Of a stretch of 6,838 bases of DNA, positions 1-4,523 are shown piece after piece (the stretch's first letter is position 1; every line of letters begins with the position of its first letter). The notes below the pieces were generated by a model. It saw nothing but the letters and a program-made list of their open reading frames with translations, did not search any database and had not been told where the DNA came from. The translations under genes and the position numbers were made by a program. Source of the stretch: Sulfurospirillaceae bacterium (GTDB lineage Bacteria > Campylobacterota > Campylobacteria > Campylobacterales > Sulfurospirillaceae); assembly GCA_028705785.1 (NCBI GenBank), contig JAQWCT010000150.1, forward strand, positions 1 through 6,838, written 5' to 3'.

Positions 1-117
1 GGCAACACTGGTGAGTTCTTCAAAATCTATTTTTTTCGCCCAAAATGCCTCTAAAGCAAATTTGAGTTCTCTTCTTTCCCCAATGCGAGGGAAACCTGTG
101 ACATAAGTTTGTGACAT
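1..117 (-). CDS. metE: MetE, cobalamin-independent methionine synthase, N-terminal fragment
   Basis: First 39 codons of 5-methyltetrahydropteroyltriglutamate-homocysteine methyltransferase; the rest lies before base 1. The enzyme makes methionine from homocysteine in the cytoplasm with a polyglutamylated methyl-folate donor, using zinc and no vitamin B12. The visible protein begins MSQTYVTGFPRIG, followed by ERRELKFALEAFW. This matches the family's N-terminal signature (GFPR.G..RELK.A.E.YW), which forms part of the folate-binding N-terminal barrel. The ATG at 117-115 has a good Shine-Dalgarno, AAGGA at 130-126, 8 nt upstream. A perfect inverted repeat sits 26 nt upstream of the start and may serve in regulation. 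No B12 riboswitch signature was recognised in the leader. The catalytic zinc-binding C-terminal half is not in the window, so completeness cannot be judged. Confidence 0.93.
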   Translation of the reverse strand, partial: MSQTYVTGFPRIGERRELKFALEAFWAKKIDFEELTSVA

Positions 118-142
118 GGTTTATTTCCTTTATATTTTACAC

Positions 143-165
143 CTCAAAAAATATGATTTTTTGAG
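143..165 (-). promoter_or_regulatory. Perfect inverted repeat in the metE leader, candidate operator
   Basis: The arms CTCAAAAAAT and ATTTTTTGAG are exact 10-bp reverse complements around a 3-nt spacer (153-155). The repeat lies 26-48 nt upstream of the metE ATG, where a promoter would be expected, and a weak -10-like TAAAAT (139-134) follows it. It does not match the MetR/LysR TGAA-N5-TTCA pattern. The stem is very AT-rich, so a regulator-binding site is a better guess than a terminator, but a weak bidirectional terminator is possible. The function is inference; the symmetry is seen directly. Confidence 0.45.
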
Positions 166-192
166 AAAATTAAGCCAGCTTTGAAGCTTGGC
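161..192 (-). terminator. Possible intrinsic terminator after the Cys-rich ORF
   Basis: Reading leftward, the hairpin GCC-A-AGCT/TCAA/AGCT-GGC (192-174) has a 7-bp stem with one bulged A and a 4-nt loop, followed by TTAATTTTCT (173-164). It begins 5 nt past the TAA stop of the upstream small ORF. That position fits rho-independent termination before metE, which would then need its own promoter between here and base 117. The T-tract is interrupted and the stem is modest, so efficiency may be low. Confidence 0.4.
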
Positions 193-197
193 AGAGC

Positions 198-566
198 TTA
201 GGATTGTGTGGTTGAATATAAAGAAAAAGGAGGGTGAATACCTGTTCGACGAAAGCTAAAATAGCGGCAGTTGCAGTTGCATTTACGGCGTTTTTTGGCA
301 CGCTTAAGGGCAGAGTGTGCGCGCTTGGCAAAAACTTTATTGCAAGCACAAGGGCGAGTTTTGTATGAAAATGCAAAACCTAAGGGACACAGCGTGATGG
401 GTGGTGGGTCATCTTCGACTTCTTCATCGCATTCTAATTTGGAGGCAAAGAGTGTCGTATGCAAGAGGCGTGAATGATTTTGTTTGGTTTGGCATTCTAT
501 CGTAGAGGCTTGAATGGAAGCGAGTGTAAAATAACCTTTTTTACCAAAACCACGAGGAAGTCTCAA
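198..566 (-). CDS. Small cysteine-rich basic protein of unknown function
   Basis: I do not recognise this protein. From the TTG at 566-564 it is 122 residues; from an upstream in-frame ATG at 596-594 it would be 132. I prefer the TTG because AAAGGA (580-575) lies 8 nt before it, while the ATG has no Shine-Dalgarno and overlaps a consensus TATAAT (600-595) that looks like the -10 of this transcript. It has eight cysteines (nine from the ATG). They include a CAC pair near the middle and a CNCNC cluster right after the basic run KRAKKRRK, which could bind metal or nucleic acid. An acidic stretch (ECDEEVEDDPPP) precedes them. There is no clear signal peptide or membrane segment. Its CGT/CGC arginine codons resemble those of the neighbouring genes, which supports real coding. 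It lies on the metE strand, but the hairpin between them suggests separate transcripts. It could still be a spurious or decayed ORF. Confidence 0.42.
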   Translation of the reverse strand: MRLPRGFGKKGYFTLASIQASTIECQTKQNHSRLLHTTLFASKLECDEEVEDDPPPITLCPLGFAFSYKTRPCACNKVFAKRAHSALKRAKKRRKCNCNCRYFSFRRTGIHPPFSLYSTTQS

Positions 567-591
567 CTTCAATATCCTTTTTTTGCAATGC

Positions 592-623
592 GCCATTATA
601 GCACAATGCCTTACATGTAAAAA
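592..623 (-). promoter_or_regulatory. Candidate promoter for the leftward Cys-rich ORF
   Basis: A consensus -10 box TATAAT lies at 600-595, with TG two bases upstream (TGCTATAAT, extended -10). TTTACA at 621-616 is a possible -35 but at a short 15-nt spacing; Campylobacterota sigma70 promoters often lack a strong -35. The predicted start near 588 would leave about 21 nt of leader carrying AAAGGA before the TTG at 566. The palindrome at 611-620 overlaps the -35 position. Confidence 0.4.
611..620. repeat. Iterated palindrome TTACATGTAA, copy 1 (intergenic)
   Basis: Exact 10-bp palindrome in the divergent region between the Cys-rich ORF and htpX, one of five copies of the TACATGTA core in the window. 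The flanks read CC on the left and AAAA on the right. It lies at or next to the expected -35 positions of both divergent promoters, so here it could act as an operator. Copies inside genes argue that this is not its only role. Confidence 0.8.
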
Positions 624-642
624 ATCATTTAATATTCTTCGC

Positions 643-677
643 TACAATAGGGTTATTATTTTGATAAGGAGTGAGTC
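643..677 (+). promoter_or_regulatory. Candidate htpX promoter and ribosome binding site
   Basis: TACAAT at 643-648 is a good -10 match, with an AT-rich but non-consensus -35 region near 620-625. A start near 655 would give a leader of about 23 nt. The Shine-Dalgarno TAAGGAG (665-671) lies 6 nt before the htpX ATG and is strong. It is the only good -10 seen between the divergent leftward promoter and htpX. Confidence 0.45.
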
Positions 678-1529
678 ATGGAAGTCGTTAAAACGGTGGT
701 GTTATTGACACTTTTAACACTTTTGTTTGTTTTTATTGGTGGGATGGTTGGTGGGACACAAGGGATGCTTATAGCGTTTGTGATGGCAGGAGTCATGAAC
801 TTTGTGAGTTACTTTTACTCTGATACGCTAGTCCTTCGTCATTATCATGCGGTTGAAGTGAGTGAGCAAGAAGCCAAAGGCTTGTATGCAATTGTTAAAC
901 GCCTTACCCAAAATGCCAATCTTCCACTTCCCAAAGTCTATATCATCCCAGACCAAATCCCCAATGCCTTTGCCACAGGTCGCAATCCCAAAAATGCAGC
1001 AGTTGCTGTAACGGAGGGGCTTTTAGAGCTTTTGGATGAAAATGAGGTGGAAGCAGTTTTAGCACATGAACTAAGTCATGTCCGTCATTATGATATCTTA
1101 GTGGGAACCATTGCTGCAACGATAGCTGGTGCCATTGGCGTGATTGCCAATATGATGCAATTTGGGGCAATGTTTGGCGGCAATGATCGTAACCGTATGA
1201 ATCCTCTTATAATGATTGCTCTTGCCATCATTTTACCTTTTGCCGCAGCGATCATTCAAATGGCGATTAGTCGAAACCGTGAATACATGGCAGATGAAGG
1301 TGCAGCTCGTTTAACACGCCATCCTGAATGGTTACAAAGTGCGCTAGCCAAACTTTCAAGTTATAATGCCCAAGGGATGGTTCACGAAGCCACGCCACAA
1401 AGTGCACATATGTTCATCATCAATCCTTTTTTTGGTAAAAATATTTCCTTTGCCTCGCTTTTTTCAACACACCCCTCAACAGAAGATAGAATTGCAAGGT
1501 TAGAAGAATTAAAATTTGAGATACAATAA
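678..1529 (+). CDS. htpX: HtpX, membrane-bound M48 zinc metalloprotease
   Basis: Inner-membrane endopeptidase of peptidase family M48B, which in characterised bacteria helps degrade misfolded or damaged membrane proteins alongside FtsH. At 283 residues it has the normal family length. Two hydrophobic segments occupy residues 5-25 and 30-48. The zinc motif HELSH is at 130-134 (H130 and H134 ligands, E131 catalytic). Two further hydrophobic stretches follow at about 141-165 and 177-197. The downstream REYMADE (201-207) supplies the third ligand, E202. The C-terminal HPSTEDRI (265-272) is typical of HtpX. No key residue is missing. The ATG has Shine-Dalgarno TAAGGAG 6 nt upstream. The cupin gene begins 30 nt after the stop in the same direction, so co-transcription is possible. 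Heat-shock control is known in other bacteria, but no heat-shock element was identified here. Confidence 0.96.
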   Translation: MEVVKTVVLLTLLTLLFVFIGGMVGGTQGMLIAFVMAGVMNFVSYFYSDTLVLRHYHAVEVSEQEAKGLYAIVKRLTQNANLPLPKVYIIPDQIPNAFATGRNPKNAAVAVTEGLLELLDENEVEAVLAHELSHVRHYDILVGTIAATIAGAIGVIANMMQFGAMFGGNDRNRMNPLIMIALAIILPFAAAIIQMAISRNREYMADEGAARLTRHPEWLQSALAKLSSYNAQGMVHEATPQSAHMFIINPFFGKNISFASLFSTHPSTEDRIARLEELKFEIQ

Positions 1530-1539
1530 CTTAATTGAT

Positions 1540-1551
1540 TTTACATGTAAA
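1540..1551. repeat. Iterated palindrome TTTACATGTAAA, copy 2 (htpX-cupin gap)
   Basis: Exact 12-bp palindrome in the 30-nt gap between htpX and the cupin gene. Its right edge runs into the cupin Shine-Dalgarno (AAAGGA), so a protein or RNA structure on it could affect cupin translation. This is a full-length copy of the five-copy family in the window. Confidence 0.85.
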
Positions 1552-1559
1552 GGATTTTT

Positions 1560-1925
1560 ATGATTCAGTCTCTTCAACATATCCCAAGTACACCGCTTCA
1601 AGCAGGGAAGGGTGCAAGTATGCAGATGCTTATCTCTCCCTCGCAGGCGCCTCATTTCGCGATGCGAAAATTTGTTATTCAAAAAGGTGGACATATGCCA
1701 CTGCATACCAACAGTGTTGAACATGAACAGTATGTGCTAAAAGGAAGTGCTAAAGTGGTGATTGATGGTCAAACCTCGGTTGTCAAAGCGGATGATATTC
1801 TTTTTATTCCTGCGGGAATTGCGCATTCTTATGTCGTTTTAGGCGATGAAGATTATGAGTTTTTGTGTCTTGTTCCTAATTTGGATGACAAAATTGAACT
1901 CATTTCACCCTCTTGTGGTTGCTAA
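1560..1925 (+). CDS. Small single-domain cupin protein
   Basis: A 121-residue cupin, a small beta-barrel fold that usually binds one metal ion and may be an enzyme, sugar/acid binder or sensor. Motif 1 spans about residues 43-62: GGHMPLHTNSVEHEQYVLKG, with H49 and H55 as likely ligands. The canonical HxH is HTN here, so N51 stands in for the second histidine. Motif 2 spans about 77-90, ADDILFIPAGIAHS, with conserved P84, G86 and H89. The protein ends in CGC (C119, C121), an unusual tail that could add a ligand or redox pair. The start at ATG 1560 has AAAGGA about 6 nt upstream. The MFS gene starts 3 nt after the stop, so the two are probably translated together and may act on the same small molecule. 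The ligand and reaction cannot be told from the sequence. Confidence 0.88.
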   Translation: MIQSLQHIPSTPLQAGKGASMQMLISPSQAPHFAMRKFVIQKGGHMPLHTNSVEHEQYVLKGSAKVVIDGQTSVVKADDILFIPAGIAHSYVVLGDEDYEFLCLVPNLDDKIELISPSCGC

Positions 1926-1928
1926 AAG

Positions 1929-3110
1929 GTGACTTTACGCGCACACGCTAAACCGCTTTTAGCAGGCGTGCTCATTGTTTTTGCGTGTTTAGGTTTAGCA
2001 CGATTTGCTTTTGGGATGATTTTACCCAATATGCAACTTGAACTAGGGATGAATGCTACACAAGCGGGTATTGTAGGCAGTGCTAATTTTGTAGGCTATT
2101 TTGTTGGTCTTTTTCTCATAGCGCCTTTTTATGCTAAATTTGGTCCTGCCAAGCTTATCTCTAGGGCATTATGGACACAATGTTTGAGCATGTTGCTGAT
2201 GTCTTTGTCTGCGAATTACCTATGGGCAGCTTTTGCGTATAGCATCACTGGATTTTTCGGAGCATTAGCTAATATTGCGGTGATGACCTACATCGCTCAA
2301 GTTGTTCCTCCTCACATCAAAGGACGCGCTACGGGCATTGTGGTAGCAGGAATTGGGCTTGCCATTGTCACGAGTGGTGCGGTTGTACCCTTGGTGGAGA
2401 TGACATTGCCTTTTTCATGGCGTATCAGTTGGGCGATATTTGCTTCTTTAATAGCTATGATTGGTGTGTTTACTTATGCGACTTTGAAAGACTTTGTGCC
2501 GCATCATACCAGTCAAAAGAGTGCAGATACTTTGCATTTGAAAGATATTTTGGCATATAGTCCATTTTGGAGAACGGGTTTTCTTTTCTTTATCTTTGGC
2601 ATGAGCGCTATCTCATACATGACTTTTTTTGTTGCAACAGCTGTGCATAAATGGCAAGTAAGTACAGAAATATCGGGAACATTTTGGGCACTTTTAGGGT
2701 TTACTAGTCTTTTTTCAGGACCTTTCTTTGGAATGGTAAGTGATCGCATTGGGCGGTACACAACGCTTTGCATCCTTTTTGGACTCCAATCCATTGCCCA
2801 TGGTCTTTTGTTTTTATCGATTCCCTCATTTTGGCTTTTGGTTTCTGCTAGCCTTTTTGGTTTTACAACTTGGGCAGTACCCTCCATCATGACAACGCTC
2901 AGCAGTGAGCTTTTTGGCTCATCCCATACGGCTCGTATTTTGGGGCTTATCACACTTTTTTTCGGAATTGGGCAGATGATAGGACCATTGGGTTCTGGAA
3001 TGCTGACTGATTTTACAGGGGATTTTGGTGTAGCCTTTGGTTTTTCAGCGGCGTGTTTGGTCTGTGCCTCAGCTTTATCGTTTTACTATGCGAAAAAGGT
3101 CAATTTTTAA
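1929..3110 (+). CDS. YbfB/YjiJ-family MFS transporter
   Basis: A 393-residue inner-membrane secondary transporter of the major facilitator superfamily, with roughly 12 hydrophobic segments. The first helix carries GLARFAFGMILPNM (22-35), typical of the YbfB/YjiJ group (MFS_4). KGRATGIVVAGIGLA (131-145) resembles the helix 4-5 region of the group. GMVSDRIGRYTTL (268-280), in the loop after helix 8, matches the MFS motif-A loop. The GTG at 1929 is chosen because an in-frame TAA lies just upstream (1923-1925) and this start keeps the basic N-terminus before helix 1. It lacks a properly spaced Shine-Dalgarno, so coupling to the cupin stop is likely. A later GTG at 1968 is possible but would cut into helix 1. 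The substrate is unknown; efflux or uptake of a small organic compound is inference. Its 3' end overlaps cheR on the other strand by 11 bp. Confidence 0.9.
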   Translation: MTLRAHAKPLLAGVLIVFACLGLARFAFGMILPNMQLELGMNATQAGIVGSANFVGYFVGLFLIAPFYAKFGPAKLISRALWTQCLSMLLMSLSANYLWAAFAYSITGFFGALANIAVMTYIAQVVPPHIKGRATGIVVAGIGLAIVTSGAVVPLVEMTLPFSWRISWAIFASLIAMIGVFTYATLKDFVPHHTSQKSADTLHLKDILAYSPFWRTGFLFFIFGMSAISYMTFFVATAVHKWQVSTEISGTFWALLGFTSLFSGPFFGMVSDRIGRYTTLCILFGLQSIAHGLLFLSIPSFWLLVSASLFGFTTWAVPSIMTTLSSELFGSSHTARILGLITLFFGIGQMIGPLGSGMLTDFTGDFGVAFGFSAACLVCASALSFYYAKKVNF

Positions 3111-3936
3111 TATAGTAAGAAAGCCGGTGGTCACTGTGCTTTGTAAAATAGCTATTATCAGGAATGATGTCGGCATGTCCTAAAAATAGTTTTCCCTCTG
3201 GCTTGAGGAGTGATGCAAATCGCTCGATGGTTTTGAGGCGAAATTCATCATCAAAGTAGATAAGCATATTGCGTGAAAAGATGATGTCGTACTTGCCAAT
3301 ACTGAGAAAATCATAATCAAAAATGTTGATTTTAGTAAAATTAATGGATGAAAAATACTCTTTTTTAACGCTATAGTTTTTATCTTTACATGTAAAGAAT
3401 TTATCTTTAAGCCTAGGTTCTAATTTATGTAAAGAGCGCTCCGAAAAAAGACCATTTTGCGCTTTTTCAATGGCTTCTGAGTTGATGTCAATTCCTGTAA
3501 TTTTAAAGCTATATTGGTCTTTGCCTTTTTCTTGTAGCATCATAGAGAGTGAGTACACTTCTTCTCCTGAAGCACAAGGCGCACAGAGAATTTTAACTTC
3601 TTTGATGGCTAAGGCAAAGCTTACTGCAAGTTCGAGTTGTGCTTCTTCTCGATAAAAATAGGTTTCATTGACGGTAACAAGATCAATGAGTTCTTGCCTA
3701 AGTATTGAATCATGATGAATGGATTCAAAAAGTTTACGAAAGCTATAAATCTCCCTTCGTTCACAAAAAAGTTTGATTTTTGTCTCAATAATGCTATTTT
3801 TAGCGAAAAGGTCAACGCCAATTTCGCGTTTGATATAGTGTAAGATATCTTGGAGTCCATAAGTATTGAACTCTTGGGGTTTTTCTACGGAGTGGAGGAT
3901 GGGTTGTTCAACTTTTTTTTTATTCCAAAAAAACAT
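3100..3936 (-). CDS. cheR: CheR, chemoreceptor glutamate methyltransferase
   Basis: Transfers methyl groups from S-adenosylmethionine to glutamates on methyl-accepting chemotaxis receptors, opposing CheB during adaptation. It is 278 residues, a normal length. A helical N-terminal domain (about 25-90) leads into TVNETYFYRE (88-97). The SAM-binding CAPCASGEEVYSL (118-130) follows, then TGIDIN (147-152, acidic residue for the SAM ribose), FSRNMLIYFDDE (220-231) and LLKPEGKLFLGHAD (243-256). All core motifs are present. The ATG at 3936-3934 lies 2 nt after the cheB stop with GGAG 7 nt upstream, so it is in the cheB operon. The first eight codons contain a T7 and an A9 run (NKKK), an odd place that could slip and cause frameshifts. 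The gene ends in TGA and overlaps the convergent MFS gene. Confidence 0.96.
   Translation of the reverse strand: MFFWNKKKVEQPILHSVEKPQEFNTYGLQDILHYIKREIGVDLFAKNSIIETKIKLFCERREIYSFRKLFESIHHDSILRQELIDLVTVNETYFYREEAQLELAVSFALAIKEVKILCAPCASGEEVYSLSMMLQEKGKDQYSFKITGIDINSEAIEKAQNGLFSERSLHKLEPRLKDKFFTCKDKNYSVKKEYFSSINFTKINIFDYDFLSIGKYDIIFSRNMLIYFDDEFRLKTIERFASLLKPEGKLFLGHADIIPDNSYFTKHSDHRLSYYIKN
3385..3396. repeat. Iterated palindrome TTTACATGTAAA, copy 3 (inside cheR)
   Basis: A full 12-bp palindrome, 14 bp counting the outer C and G (3384-3397), within cheR codons for FFTCKD at residues about 180-185. This stretch lies between the SAM-site motifs, where the family is variable, so the DNA sequence could be held without harming the protein. 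Confidence 0.85.
3913..3921 (-). repeat. A9 homopolymer in the 5' end of cheR
   Basis: Nine Ts on the + strand give AAAAAAAAA in cheR, covering the NKKK codons (5-8). A 7-nt T run in codons 2-4 sits just before it. Tracts of this length can slip during replication or transcription; a change of one base would frameshift the protein before its catalytic domain. Confidence 0.7.
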
Positions 3937-3938
3937 TA

Positions 3939-4505
3939 TTATGCTCCAAAAGCTTGAATGGCTTTGATGATATCGTCTAAATGCTTAGATTGTATATGAG
4001 GATTGAGTTCCAATGCGCGTTTGGGCATCCCATAAACAATAGCACTTTGCTCATTTTCTGCGATGCATTGCGCTCCATTGTTTTGCAATTCACTTAATCC
4101 ATTGGCACCATCTTGTCCAATTCCTGTTAATAATATAGCCAAAATATCAGCTTCATGACAATAAGGAACTGCTGAGAAGAAGAGAGTATCAACGCTGGGG
4201 TTATAAGGTGTTTCGAGACCTAAAAATGGCTCGACTTTAAGTGTAAAATCACTTTTTTTGATTCGACAATTATTGGGACAAATGTAAATATTGGTTGGTT
4301 TGAGTTCAAGAGGGAAGTCGATAGAATTGACATCAGCTTTAAGCTCACTATTGAACTGGTTGATAAAACTAGGGATAAAAGTACCGTTCATATGCTGTGC
4401 AATGATGATAGACATCGAAAAATTATCACTCATTGCCGATAAAATCTTTTTAAGATGACCAGGTCCTCCCGTGGAGGCACCAATCAATACAATTTTTTGC
4501 TTCAC
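3939..4505 (-). CDS. cheB: CheB-type receptor methylesterase without receiver domain
   Basis: Hydrolyses glutamyl methyl esters (and in many species deamidates glutamines) on chemoreceptors, resetting them opposite to CheR. At 188 residues it is only the catalytic domain. The N-terminal response-regulator receiver of enteric CheB is absent, as is common in Campylobacter and relatives, so it cannot be switched on by CheA phosphorylation in the classical way. The catalytic triad is visible: S11 in GASTGG, H38 in AQHM, and D132 in GIGQDGANG. VYGMPKRA near the end matches the conserved C-terminal motif. The start is GTG at 4505-4503 with TGGAG 4 nt upstream, 18 nt after the pepA stop. cheR follows after 2 nt. 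The two enzymes are thus probably made in step from one mRNA. Confidence 0.95.
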   Translation of the reverse strand: MKQKIVLIGASTGGPGHLKKILSAMSDNFSMSIIIAQHMNGTFIPSFINQFNSELKADVNSIDFPLELKPTNIYICPNNCRIKKSDFTLKVEPFLGLETPYNPSVDTLFFSAVPYCHEADILAILLTGIGQDGANGLSELQNNGAQCIAENEQSAIVYGMPKRALELNPHIQSKHLDDIIKAIQAFGA

Positions 4506-4523
4506 AGTACTCCAAAAAGATCG

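Noticed and set aside
170..376. 68-codon leftward frame (TTG start) with hydrophobic stretches, overlapping the Cys-rich ORF
   Set aside because: It overlaps a longer frame with native-like arginine codons, starts at TTG just after an in-frame stop, and has no recognisable family. Not fully excluded if the longer frame is a frameshifted relic.
271..477. 68-codon rightward frame opposite the Cys-rich ORF
   Set aside because: No good ribosome site, low-complexity GGGSSSTSSS stretch, and antisense to a more plausible frame.
118..600. Cobalamin or SAM riboswitch upstream of metE
   Set aside because: No B12-box-like or SAM-I-like conserved sequence was recognised on the minus strand. A covariance-model search (Rfam/Infernal) would settle it.
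1535..1720. 61-codon rightward frame overlapping the cupin start
   Set aside because: Out of frame with the clear cupin, which has a Shine-Dalgarno and both cupin motifs.
2513..2953. 146-codon leftward frame opposite the MFS gene
   Set aside because: Antisense to well-supported membrane-protein sequence with no family resemblance.
3122..3144. Possible hairpin AAAGC...GCTTT near the end of cheR as a terminator
   Set aside because: Only five outer pairs, a 13-nt loop region and no T-tract; it also lies inside the cheR coding sequence.
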